The notes beneath the pieces were generated by a model. The model searched no databases. It was not told where the DNA came from and saw only the letters and a list, made by a program, of their open reading frames with translations. A stretch of DNA of 64,000 nt, taken from positions 27,321-91,320 of the forward strand of contig NW_026252130.1 in assembly GCF_025399195.1 (NCBI RefSeq), given 5' to 3'. The DNA is from Umbelopsis ramanniana AG. Its lineage: Eukaryota > Mucoromycota > Umbelopsidomycetes > Umbelopsidales > Umbelopsidaceae. Positions 45,947 through 56,939 of this stretch are shown here, piece by piece. A program made the translations under genes and the position numbers. Each line of letters begins with the position of its first letter. The stretch's first letter is position 1.

Positions 45947-48795
45947 ATGAAATTGCAAGAATCCCTTTGGCTGCTGGTGACGCTCCTTTGCGTCACTTGC
46001 ATTCATGCCACCATTCTGCCTCAAATTCCCTCCTTAACCAACTTCAAAGAAGCCAAACATGCGACTGGATTCCAGCTCTCGTCCAAGACTGAGATTGTCG
46101 TGGATGCCAAATTCGCCAATGTAAAGGCAGACAAGCATTCACCATCTCTCCTGGATTATGCTCATACTTTCAGTAGCGATTTGTCTGAAATCGCTGGCCT
46201 CAAGTCTATCCGTGTCCGTACAGACTCTTCCAAGAACCAGAGAAAGTTCGGCAATGCAATCTATTTGACTGTACTCCCTCAAACCTTGGCTAAGAAGTAC
46301 AAGTACCATAATGGTAATGCTACCGATGAGGCATACGAGCTAGACATCAATCAAGACATAATTAAGATTAGTGGATCTTCCGCGATTGGTACATTCTGGG
46401 GAACCAGAAGCGTACTCCAACAGGTTGCCATTCATCAGAAACAGCATTCCTCCCACGTAACTATTCCCGCAGGCAGTGGTGTCGACGTTCCTGGATGGGA
46501 AGTACGTGGATTTATGTAAGTTGTATGCTTCAATGCTGATTAGACCGATGGAAAACTTCTAACGCTTCATCGTAGGTTAGACGCCGGTCGGCATTGGTAA
46601 GAAGGCAGTTTAGTCATTCAGCCAGTTGGGGAGCTAGGCTAATACATTTTTGCAGGTTTGATGTCGAGTTTCTCAGCGATCTCTGTGTGTATGCCTCATT
46701 CTGGAAGATAAATGAATTCCATGTTCATGCTGTTGATAACTTGTGGAACCCTGCTTACCTCTATGGCCCAAATGCGCGAGTATTATTCCTATTCAAAGCT
46801 TTTCTATATGCACTTTTCATTGGAATCTGCTGACATTTCTTTTTTGGCAGTGAGTGGCAAAAGCTTTACGCAGGATTTCGCTTCCAAGCCGAACCAGGAT
46901 CACCGTTGGAAGGTCTATCTCGACCTAAGAACGAGACGTGGAGCAAAAAAGATTTTCAATGGTTGCAATCCAAGTGTTTGAGCTACGGTGTCACTGTTGT
47001 TCCTGAGATTGAGTCTCCTGGACACGCTTTGGCTATAACACAATGGAAGCCAGAGCTCATGATCCAAGGAACCCCGGTAAGTACAGTGGGGCCATAGATT
47101 GACGGTAAATGGAACAACGTACTTACATGCCTGACATAGGATAATATGAACATTACTCAACCAGAAATGATTCCAACTATCAAGTCCATTTGGAAAGAAT
47201 TTCTTCCTTGGTTCTATGGCAGCGAAGTTTCTATCGGAGCTGACGAATACGATGCCAGTCTGGCCAACGACTACATTGACTTTGTCAATACCATGGCGGA
47301 CTACATTCATCAGCAATCTGGAAAGGTTAGTAGAGCAGACACTTTTAGACAGAAAGTAAAATTATTCATCTTACTGTTAACAGAGCATTCGAGTTTGGGG
47401 AACAAATGAGCCTAGCAAGGTAAGTCAAATTTGTGTATTGTCAGTACGTCAATTGGACAGTAACCAACAGGTATTATCAGACCAAAAAGATATCTACCAA
47501 AGTCACTATCCAACACTGGGATTTTCCAAGCGATGATATCCCAGTCAATTTGATGAAGGAAGGATATAACGTTATTGTAAGTAGTAGCTTACGCAATGTA
47601 CACTGACGCGGCGTCTAAAGCACTAATAACAATGTATATGCTCATTTTTTCTTTTGACTGGTAGAACTCTGAGCAATCTTTCTTGTATTTGGATGGAAAA
47701 TCGGTAAGGCTAGAAAACCTCAACATTTGTCTTTCGACTTGACTGGTTGGTTGAACTCAATGTTAATGCGCCATTAATAATTAGAGTGGCGAAACCAGCT
47801 TTCCACAAGAGTTGAATCAAGATATAATGTGGACCGGTGCTCCAGGTGGAAATGGCTGGGCTCCCAATATTTTCGACGCCAAGGATTCCAGTAACAACAC
47901 TGCAGTTGATGAACCTCGCCTTCGCGGATCTATTATGGTATGAAAAACGATGATAAATTTGATTGTTTGCATTGACTGGCTAACCTTCATCCCAATAGCC
48001 TTTATGGAATGACTGGGGTAACAACGCTACCACCAAACTTGAGGTTTATTACTCCTTTGCTCGCAGTCTTGCCACGTTGGGCTTAAAGACATGGTCCGGT
48101 TCAGGATCGTCAGCCCTTACTCGCAGCGAGTTTGATTCGGTAAGTATTAGCAAACTCAAGTAATGCGTGTATCAAATACTGAATCAGCGATTTTGTACTT
48201 TAAGCTGTACCCGCTATTGAACCAGGTCGCACCAGGGCAAAACCTGAACCGAGTTGTAGCCAGTAAAGGCAAAACGGTTGTTAGTTATGACTTCAAAAAG
48301 ACGAAGCATGGTCAAGTCACAGACAAGAGTGGAAATCACTACGAAGCAAGCGCTAAAAATGTCAAATTCAGTGATTCCGGCGCAACTTTTGAAGGCTCTT
48401 CCAAAAGCTATATCACCACCCCAATCGGCTCAATGGGTCCACCCTACACTCTCAGTTTCACTGTCAACCCTACCAGCTTGAGCGGTGTCCTGTTTTCAGG
48501 CACAGATTCAGTATTACTGGCCAATGACCTTACATGGAATGTTACAGGACAGCTCTATTCTTTGAATTACTCTATGCCCTTGCACAAGGCAACCAAGGTC
48601 GAAATCCACGCCACTAGAGAAGTTACATACGCTTACATTAACCAGGAAAAAACCCCTAGATATTGGTACACCGTCTTGGATATTTGGGGAGATTACATGC
48701 AAACAGCCAATATGTCCTTTGCCGCACCAATTCAAAAAATTGGAGCCGGATTTAAAGGTATCATTAGCAATGTTCAACTCTCACAAGGAGCTTGA
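45947..48795 (+). CDS. Secreted GH20 beta-N-acetylhexosaminidase
   Basis: Removes terminal GlcNAc from chitin oligomers or glycans. Eleven exons (45947-46515, 46576-46596, 46656-46779, 46855-47076, 47140-47325, 47384-47419, 47481-47576, 47665-47703, 47785-47937, 47999-48139, 48205-48795) give 725 residues. A signal peptide covers about residues 1-21. The GH20b-like N-domain is followed by the barrel: FMLDAGRHWF, FHVHAVDNLW, VVPEIESPGHAL, and the catalytic Asp-Glu pair in SIGADEYD (347-348). The last 170 residues form a LamG/concanavalin-like beta domain. Exon 2 has only 21 bases. The exon 3/4 junction uses donor CGA-GTATTA with acceptor CAGTGAG, because the nearer CAG acceptor would give a stop; a GC donor is an alternative. 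Confidence 0.92.
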
Positions 48796-48951
48796 AGCAA
48801 TATGAAATAAATTGAAGTACTAGTATTTGGGAGCTTTATCATGGTTTCAATGTAAGATCGCCAGCTGTTCTCACTCGTGACCCTGTGCTGAGAAACCTTC
48901 CGCCACTTTTTTGCCGCATCGAACTCTTGGTTCTCTTTCACATTCTTTGTC

Positions 48952-51217
48952 ATGTTGGATAACATTCTAGATTTAAATGGTCCATGGTTTTATGAGCCCG
49001 ATACGAAACGCACTGTACTTCTTCGGGGAGTCAACTTGAGCGGCGGCGCAAAGCTCCCGAACGGCATTCCAACCCATGCCAAGGATGGATACTGGGTCGA
49101 TTATGATCGCAACGTCAATTTTATCGGTAGACCTATGCCGCTTGAGGATGCTGATGAGCACCTAGGACGTATCAAGCAGTGGGGATTTAATTTCCTTCGC
49201 TTCGTCATTATATGGGAAGCTATAGAACATGAGGGCCCGTGAGTAGTTTTCAACCCGGCCAAGTAACTCCTACTTGAAAAAAACCTGATTAACCTGATTT
49301 TCGTTCAAAGTGGTATCTATGACACTGATTACATTGAATATATTATCCAATTGCTTTACAAGTGCAAAGAATATGATCTACGAGTATTTATTGACCCACA
49401 TCAAGATTGTGTAAGTACTGAATCCTGTAAAAACCATCATTTCGCACATTAGGCTAACTTGTAAATATTAGTGGTCCCGTCAATGTGGTGGTTCTGGAGC
49501 TCCTGGATGGACACTTAGCTTGGTAGGACTGAATCCGTCGACTTTTCAGGTAACTGGAGCTGCCATTGTGCAAAACGTTTACGAGAACCCCGACACATTC
49601 CCAGCCATGATTTGGAGCACCAACTATGGAAAACTAGCAACATCCACCATGTTCACATTGTTTTTCGGTGGCAAATTGTTTGCACCAAATTGTATTGTTG
49701 ACGACTTGAACATCCAAGATTACCTACAACAACACTTTATTAATGCAGTCATGCAAGTGGTCCACAGAATTCACAAGGAGGATAGCCACTTGGAGAATGT
49801 CCTAGTCACTGGTTATGATACCATCAACGAACCCAATGAGGGCTACATTGAGCTTGCAGATATTACCAAATTTCGGGATAAAGTAGACGATCTTAAGAAA
49901 GGGTGGACGCCAACGGCGTATCAAGGATTTTTACTGGGGTCTGGTATTGCAACCCAAGTTGAGGAATGGGACATGACATGGTCTGGACCGAAAAAGCAAA
50001 AAACCGTCCTAGTCGATCCTCAAGGTGTGCAAGCTTGGCTCTCGGAGGAGGATAGAAACCAAGCAGACAAAGTGTTTGGTTGGACACGATCTTCAAAATG
50101 GCAACCAGGGTGTATATGGGCTGCTCATGGTGTTTGGGACCGCAGTCAACAAACACCCGAAAAACTGAACTACTTTGCAGTTCATCCCAAAACTGGAGAG
50201 CCTATTGAGTTCAATCACTTGTGGATGGACCACATTCAAAAATTCGGCGAGGCTATTCGCAGCGTCCATAGCGAAGCTATACTGTTCGTTCAGCCGACTG
50301 TACTTTCATACCCCCCAGAATTTCCATCTACAATGAAACGACTGGCATATGTACCACACTGGTACGACGGACTGACACTGGTTCAAAAGACATGGAAGAA
50401 TTATAATGTGGATGTCATAGGATTGAAGCGCGGAAAGTATGGCAATGGCCCACTCAAGTATGCTCGAGCACTACGAGTGGGTGAAAAGTCTATTCGCAAG
50501 TGCTTCCAGGAACAACTCGGAACGTTACAACATGAAGGCCGAGATCGAGTCGGCGAGTATCCTTGCCTGCTTGGAGAAATCGGCATCCCGTATGACATGA
50601 ATAGGGTCTCTCCCTCATCCTCTTCCTCATACTTCTCGACCAATTTCATACAGACTGTTCTTTCTTACCTCTGCCTTGGCGCATTCCGCACTAGTGATGA
50701 CGAGGAAATGATCAATAATCCAGCCTCGCCCCAAAATAGAGCCATGGATGCATGCCTCAATGCTTTAGAAGGAAATCTATTGAATTATACCCTTTGGACT
50801 TATGTGCCAGACAATTCACGAAAGTGGGGTGATAGATGGTGCGGCGAAGATTTGAGCTTATGGCAGCGTGGCCATGACGGTACCAATGCAAGAGACATCC
50901 CTGCCATACATCGACCCCATCCTAGAAGGACGGCAGGCGTTCCCAAGAGTATTGAAAGCATCCTTGCCACTGAAAAGCAAGCTGCCACCTTTAAATACTC
51001 GTGCATTCCCACTCTTGACACAAAGCACCCTACCGAGATCTACGTTCCCGAAACATACTTTCCTGCTGCACTTACAAGTGTTACTGTTTCTACCGGTACA
51101 TGGGAAGTCGGTGAGCAAACAGACAACTACTGGATCATTCACTGGCGTCCAGTTTGGAGCGAAGAGGCTTGTACTATTACGCTTACTGGCGTAACTTTTA
51201 ACCAATCTGCTCGATGA
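48952..51217 (+). CDS. GH5 (subfamily 12-like) sterylglucosidase/glucosylceramidase
   Basis: Exons 48952-49238, 49311-49410 and 49472-51217 give 710 residues, with no signal peptide, as in the cytosolic fungal EGCrP/Egh1 enzymes that hydrolyse ergosterol glucoside or glucosylceramide. The barrel begins RTVLLRGVNLSGGAKLP; WGFNFLRFVIIWEAIEHEGP and RVFIDPHQDCWSRQCGGSGA are typical early strands. Acid/base Glu249 lies in TINEPNEG and the candidate nucleophile Glu498 in LLGEIGIPYD. A beta-sandwich follows at the C-terminus (ETYFPAALTSVTVSTGTWEV). It is on the same strand as the GH20 gene, 156 bp after its stop. AATAAA occurs at 51247-51252. Which lipid is the substrate cannot be told from sequence. 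Confidence 0.88.
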
Positions 51218-52073
51218 TTTATAAGAAGAGTCCCCATTATTTGTGCAATAAAGTCTGAGTGTTTTCTTCGATATGCTATTATGTGTTTGGCATATCATGT
51301 CATGGCATTAAGTTAAATTATTTTTATTCATACAAACGCATAGTTATGTGATCTAGCCTTGCAAGTTGATGCACGATTACATGACGTAACTTTCGTTGAA
51401 TGGGATGGTATATGGGTGTATCAGCAGCAAGTTACTAGTTTTACCAGGCCCACTGTTACATGCTAATCCAGAGGACGGCTTTTGTCCATCATTAGTGGAA
51501 ACCCATCTTTCGCGATACAGTTATTTCAAATTCATGGGATATTTGCTCTGAATCACCGCCGGAGGAGACAAAAATGGTAATGCATGAAAACATAGTCCAC
51601 TTACCGAACGCATGGATGTCTCTAAGATGGTAGGCTTTCAGAAGAAACGACGTTAAAATTCACGACGCAACGGTATCTAATAACAGTCTGGTGCTGCTCA
51701 GCTTCAAAAGCACTCGGCTTTCTGTACGTGAAAGGCAGCCAAAAAATGGGAAGGATGACGTACAGAGGTGGTGTGTTGTGATTTTAATTCCCGCTCGCCA
51801 AATGTGACCATTCACGCAGCAACCCTTTGCGAAGCTCACCTTTCTATCTACCCATTCTAGCATCCGTATAGGTAAGATGATCAGCCTCATCCATTCTACG
51901 ATACATCCATCCATGCCGCGTCGACCACCGCCAGATGATTCCATCCTTTCGATGATGGAAGGATGGAAAGCTACGGCACAGATTCATAAACCACATTCTG
52001 CGGCAGGATGATAAGCACGTAATGCGGAGCCCATGTCTCATAATTTCCTGCCTCTCCATTTCAACAGATCACT
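51218..52073. other. Intergenic, Ran promoter
   Basis: 856 bp. Shows CATC/GATG-rich sequence at 51888-51970, including the inverted pair TTCCATCC (51939) and GGATGGAA (51961). A 94-codon minus-strand frame at 51660-51944 has no recognisable domain. Confidence 0.4.
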
Positions 52074-52917
52074 ATGGCTGATACAACTCCTAACTTCAAG
52101 CTCGTCCTTGGTAAGTAGCAACGTCACGTAACGCTGGGTCAAAAAACACGTCCAATTCTAAACATCTGAACCTTACAGTTGGTGACGGTGGTACCGGTAA
52201 GACTACTTTCGTCAAGCGTCATTTGACCGGTGAATTCGAAAAGAAGTATGTTGGTAAGTACTCTCCCAGCACCTATGTTTATGTATTCGTGTTTCTAACA
52301 AAGCCGAACCTTTAGCTACCCTTGGTGTTGAGGTCCATCCTTTGACTTTCCACACCAACTTTGGTGCCATCGTCTTCAACACCTGGGATACCGCTGGTCA
52401 GGAGAAGTTCGGTGGTCTCCGTGATGGTTACTAGTAAGCATCTATAGACTTTGATTGGTTTTGACGTTGGTTGCCGTGTCTTATATTTTCTTTACTACTT
52501 TCTAGTATTCAAGGACAGTGCGCCATCATTATGTTCGACGTCACCTCCCGTATCACATACAAGAACGTTCCCAACTGGCATCGTGATCTCGTCCGTGTCT
52601 GCGAAAACATCCCAATTGTTCTTTGCGGTAACAAGGTCGATATTAAGGAGCGCAAGGTCAAGGCAAAGACCATCACATTCCATCGCAAGAAGAACTTGCA
52701 ATACTACGATATTTCTGCCAAGTCCAACTACAACTTCGAGAAGCCTTTCTTGTGGCTCGCCCGCAAGTTGATCGGTAACCCTAACCTCGAGTTTGTTGCT
52801 GCACCCGCCCTCGCTCCTCCTGAGGTCCAAGTTGACGACAACTTGATGCAACAATACAACCAGGAACTCGAGCAGGCTGCCGCACAGCCCTTGCCAGAGG
52901 AGGACGATGACTTGTAA
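52074..52917 (+). CDS. RAN/GSP1: GTP-binding nuclear protein Ran
   Basis: Small GTPase that sets the direction of nuclear transport and organises the spindle. Exons 52074-52110, 52179-52253, 52316-52433 and 52506-52917 give 213 residues, the normal length. G1 is GDGGTGKT (14-21), switch I is [17 protein letters not shown]3 is [17 protein letters not shown]4 is NKVD and G5 is SAKSN. The acidic C-terminus PLPEEDDDL is the Ran hallmark that contacts Ran-binding proteins. The very short first exon (37 nt) and introns at the G1 and switch regions were placed by the exact family sequence. Confidence 0.98.
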
Positions 52918-53431
52918 ATTCCTTACAGTGGAGTGTTAATACAGTAGTTTTTATGATAAAATCAATAGGAAATGGGCTCTCCAACTTGGTGTAGCTTATT
53001 ATAGTCGTGAACTAGATCCCACAATGTAGTGTTGTTCCTTTGTCAACCCACCTCTTTGAAGGATTGGTATAGGTCCGATAAGAACAGAATAAATACCTTT
53101 AGCCATATTTTTTTGCCTGGTTTAGTGCATAGATATGGAGTGGTTGGTCTCTGGAGCGTTTTTAGTTGTTTGGTAGCTGTAGATGTGGCCATGGTCGCTC
53201 ATTCTTGGAAGGTCATGCCGAATGCCTAGTCATGGCTTAGGAACACAGGCATAAAGTGGAAATTGGTCCTTAGACACTTTAAAACCCCGCCATCCGCCAA
53301 CATTGGTCGCCAAATCATCTATTCCCGCCTTGCCAGCACTCTTCACTGCAGAAACGGTGTATAAGACTATGCAAACAACAGTATAAACATTTTCATATGA
53401 AAGTTTTAAATCATAATGTTCGGTAAGATGA

Positions 53432-53464
53432 TAAACTGATACAAAGTCGCTTTGTATCAGTTTA
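53432..53464. repeat. Perfect inverted repeat, 15-bp arms, 3-base loop
   Basis: TAAACTGATACAAAG (53432-53446), loop TCG, CTTTGTATCAGTTTA (53450-53464). All 15 positions pair. It could form a hairpin in RNA or cruciform DNA; no flanking T run like a bacterial terminator. Confidence 0.85.
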
Positions 53465-53843
53465 AGTAGAGAATATTGAAATAGTGTATCTACAGCATGA
53501 CAACATGAACCACCATATTCCAAGTGTTAGTTAAACTTCGTGTAGTATAATTCTCATGTATCTCTATATCTAGCTATTCTAACATGATAAGCAGTTGATA
53601 CTGTTGCATTGGTGCTTCTGTAATTCACCATATACAGCAACCAGGAGGATCCCCAGGCTTACTGATGCAGCAATATGTGACAGCTACATACCCAAACATT
53701 GAAGAAGTACTTGACGTTTTTTCTTGTGTGTATTGAAGCAAAGTACGAATAAAATGGCCTTGGGAGCTATATTATGAGAACCATAAAGTTAGAGCGTGGG
53801 GAAGGTCATGAGTCAGCAACAATGAAACTCTCAGTCCTCAAAA

Positions 53844-53850
53844 TATAAAA
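53844..53850 (+). promoter_or_regulatory. TATA box of enoyl-CoA hydratase 2
   Basis: TATAAAA lies 60-66 bp upstream of the ATG at 53910, a usual position for fungal metabolic genes. Confidence 0.5.
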
Positions 53851-53909
53851 GCCGCTATTTGTTGCCAAAAATGTGGAGATTCTAAGTGCTATAACAAACG
53901 TTACATATA

Positions 53910-55122
53910 ATGTCTTCATCCTACAAAGTCGATGTCGAAAAGGCTGTTGGCCATGAGAGCGCACCCGAGAAGGTATGGCAATGGAACGAGCATCGTCTCG
54001 GGCATTCTGCGATTATACTAATTCGGTAAGCCTTCCTGTAGGTCTCCTTCAACAGACGTGACCTTTTGCTTTACGCCTTGGCTGTTGGTGTCAAGGAAGA
54101 CGAGCTTCAGTACCTTTATGAACTTGGTAAGTACCTCCGTTGCCACTGAGAGTTTCCAGCGCGAAACCCCACCGAGAATCCCCCGGCTAACTCTTGGTTC
54201 CTAGACCCCAAATTCACTGGTCTTCCCTTCTACCCCATCGTCTTGCCCTTGAAGGGTTCCGGATCTGACATCAACTCCTACAAGGAACGTTCCAGCGGTG
54301 CCCCCACTCCTGGTATTCCTCCTTTCGATGGTAACAAGCTTGTCCATGGTGAACAATCACTCGAAGTCATCAACCCAATTCCCACCAATGGTGGCGACTT
54401 CATCGTCCAGAAGAAGCTCACCGGTGTGTATGACAAGGGCTCTGGTATGGTCCTCGAAAGCACTGCTACCATGACCGATGCCTCAGGCAAAGTATACACA
54501 AAGATGGTGTCCAAGGCATTTGTTCGTGGATATGGCGGTTGGAACGTAAGTGTCAGCCAGGCAATTACACAGTGTTAGTTGCATATGACTTACCGAGCAA
54601 TGCGTTATAGGGTCCCAAGGGTCCTAAGCCAGTGAGCAGAGCTCCTCCCAAGCGAAACCCCGATGCCGTCGACACCTTCAAGACCGGAGCCAACCAAGCT
54701 CTACTTTACAGATTGTCTGGGTACGTGATTGTAAGGTGATACTAAAATATAGGCACACATACTAAAGCCTGTCCCCGTTTTTTAGTGACTATAACCCATT
54801 GCACGCTGATGTCGAGCTGGCTCCTCGCGTTGGTTTCCCTAAGCCCATTCTCCATGGACTTTGCTCCTTCGGTATCTCCGCACATGCTATTCTTAAGGCA
54901 CTTGGCGAGAACGATGCCTCCCGCTTCAAGAGCATCGAAGCTAGATTTGCCAGCCCTGTTTTCCCTGGTGAGACCCTCGAGACCTACATGTGGAAGGTAG
55001 ACGGCCCCTCTGCCGGCGAAGAAGGTGTCATCTTCGTTACCAAGGTTAAGGAGAGAGATATCGTGGTTATCAACAACGGTTATGTTGTTTTGAAGAAGGC
55101 TGCTGGACAATCCAAGTTGTAA
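53910..55122 (+). CDS. Peroxisomal enoyl-CoA hydratase 2 (MaoC-like)
   Basis: Hydrates trans-2-enoyl-CoA to (3R)-hydroxyacyl-CoA in peroxisomal beta-oxidation. Exons 53910-53972, 54042-54126, 54205-54545, 54611-54720 and 54786-55122 give 311 residues. The N-terminal half is an inactive hot-dog fold (RRDLLLYALAVGVKEDELQY). The C-terminal hot-dog carries the hydratase-2 motif region YRLSGDYNPLHADVELAP followed by GFPKPILHGLCSFG, with the catalytic Asp/His in DYNPLH. The protein ends AGQSKL, a canonical PTS1 peroxisomal signal. In many fungi this activity is fused to dehydrogenase domains in the multifunctional enzyme Fox2; here it is a separate protein, or an extra copy. Confidence 0.94.
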
Positions 55123-55220
55123 TATAGTCTACTGAGAAATACTCCTATTAAATCCCACCTTTTTGTAAATCCAGATTTTATGGGGACCTGGAGATGTACA
55201 CTTGTTGAGGTTGGCAAATT

Positions 55221-55232
55221 GGGGGGGGGGGG
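55221..55232. repeat. G12 homopolymer
   Basis: Twelve consecutive G in the short spacer between convergent genes. A likely site of length variation or sequencing error. Confidence 0.9.
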
Positions 55233-55279
55233 TTTATTTAATGTTTCATCTGCACGCTCTATTTTACAAAGGTTGGTTT

Positions 55280-56887
55280 TCATATCTTCAGTCGAAGCAT
55301 ATATACATAGGTTCTATTCATAACGTTACAAGTCCAGAAGATAGCTTTCGTGACCGCGTCATCATCCCATCTGCCCAAGTACTTAACGGGACCGCTCATG
55401 GGGACGGTATGAATCAACATACCAGTTCGTACGTCAATGACTTCCACGGACTGCGATAAAAATCCAATGATGCAGAGTTGCACGCTGGACGAAGGCGTGA
55501 TTTTGGCAAATTCAATATGCAATGGCTCTTCAGACCAGCTGTAAACCGTTCTACTAAACAATGAGCCAGATAAATCGATAATGAAGCTATGTCGAGCAAG
55601 CGTGGCTAGAAATAACTGTGGAGCGGCGGTGGAAGGCAAAGCTACTGGATCGTGAAGTGCATCGAGCGGTTCGCCGGCCACCAGTGAATAAGGCGGTGGT
55701 ACCGAGTATTCTTCAGTCAATGAGGTGGGAGGTAGGGTATCTGGGTAGAAAGGAAGTTGTTTGAGGGAGTTCCACGGTAGCGTCGTGTCTGAGCGAGAGG
55801 ACCTGCCATGGTGTTCGTTTGAACTGGTATTGGATGGATGTGGAAGGTTTTGTTTCTCCAGCACGTGGTATTGATCTGTCACAGGCTGCTCGAGCTTAAT
55901 GATTTGCACTTTGCTCGTTCTTAAATTGATAACCGTCGCCTCATTACGAAACACGGCAAGTACGTATCGTAACGTCGAGCGATCATCGGCGAGAGACAAA
56001 CTACGAGGTTCGGCGGGTATCCAGAAGACCTTGATCCGCTGCCATGGTTCAGACTTTGCATTCCGAGCACGCTGCCATATGGCTACCTTTTCCTTTGTCA
56101 CCACGGCAATGAAAGCAGATGCAGTGGTCAGATATAAATCGAGATCCGACACATCCTTACAATCGGGAATTTTGAAGAAATAGTCTTGAGGGATGATACC
56201 CCTATAAAGATAATATAGCTTTCCCAAACCCGATCCTCCAGCCAGTGTGAGCGACGATGGATCTTTGTTGTACATTTGTTTATCTTCTTTGGGCGTATCC
56301 AATGGTTGTGGCTCAGCAGTTTGAGTGGGTTCTGGTGGTTGACTATTAATAGTATTGCTCTCGGAGGGAGCGCCACTCATGGTGTTGTCGGACATGGACC
56401 TTCTTGCTGAATCAGACGTCGTCGTGGCAGCTCTGCGCCAAGCTTGACTATCCGGCACATCATGAAGTAAGTCTTTCCTTTGCGACCAATTTAGTCTTAG
56501 GACCCCGTAACAAAGAATCAAGATAGCGTCGAGAGAATAGCAGCGGACTTGTCGGTGGCGACTTGAAACGATCAAAATCGTTCGACACGACTCAATGACC
56601 TTGATACACCGTACACGTGTCCAAATGATGGTCTTGGGCGGCGCCGGGTTTAACAAATCAACTAACTGGAGACTATCAGAGCAACCGAGTAATAAAAAGC
56701 GATCTTCAAGTACACAGCACGATGAGTAAGGTACAGAATGAGGGACATTGGGACCATTACAAGCTAACAGAGCTAGCTCAAATGAAGGCATGGTTTCGGC
56801 AGTATAGGTAGGTGGGAATGAATGTTCGGGAACAGGAGGAGGTGCATTGGGATCATAGTCAAGTGGCAATGGAGGTAAAGCGTACAT
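55280..56887 (-). CDS. Stand-alone CNH (citron homology) domain protein
   Basis: Intronless, 535 residues. After a Pro-rich start (PPLPLDYDPNAPPPVPEHSFPP) there is a beta-propeller-like CNH domain: SSCCVLEDRFLLLGCSDSL, RCIKVIESCRTILIVSSRHR, FIAVVTKEKVAIWQRA, and near the end SVEVIDVRTGMLIHTVPMSG. A Ser/Pro/Glu-rich insertion splits the domain at about 155-215. CNH domains occur at the C-terminus of Rho GEFs (Rom1/Tus1), GCK kinases and Vps39; here there is no DH, PH or kinase partner in the frame. Possible roles are Rho or Rab signalling, but function is unknown. It converges on the hydratase gene, 157 bp away. Confidence 0.78.
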   Translation of the reverse strand: MYALPPLPLDYDPNAPPPVPEHSFPPTYTAETMPSFELALLACNGPNVPHSVPYSSCCVLEDRFLLLGCSDSLQLVDLLNPAPPKTIIWTRVRCIKVIESCRTILIVSSRHRQVRCYSLDAILILCYGVLRLNWSQRKDLLHDVPDSQAWRRAATTTSDSARRSMSDNTMSGAPSESNTINSQPPEPTQTAEPQPLDTPKEDKQMYNKDPSSLTLAGGSGLGKLYYLYRGIIPQDYFFKIPDCKDVSDLDLYLTTASAFIAVVTKEKVAIWQRARNAKSEPWQRIKVFWIPAEPRSLSLADDRSTLRYVLAVFRNEATVINLRTSKVQIIKLEQPVTDQYHVLEKQNLPHPSNTSSNEHHGRSSRSDTTLPWNSLKQLPFYPDTLPPTSLTEEYSVPPPYSLVAGEPLDALHDPVALPSTAAPQLFLATLARHSFIIDLSGSLFSRTVYSWSEEPLHIEFAKITPSSSVQLCIIGFLSQSVEVIDVRTGMLIHTVPMSGPVKYLGRWDDDAVTKAIFWTCNVMNRTYVYMLRLKI

Positions 56888-56939
56888 AGAGAGTGTAACG
56901 GGTCAGACCAAAACGGGACTAACAAATAAGCGGTTTCTT

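Larger units (their letters stand above)
52918..53909. other. Intergenic between Ran and enoyl-CoA hydratase 2
   Basis: 992 bp. Contains a perfect inverted repeat at 53432-53464 (listed separately) and a 97-codon minus-strand frame at 53230-53523 with no recognisable domain. The hydratase promoter occupies the right end. Confidence 0.45.

Noticed and set aside
53230-53523. 97-codon minus-strand frame
   Set aside because: No recognisable domain and it contains the perfect hairpin, which would force an odd peptide repeat; not called as a gene.
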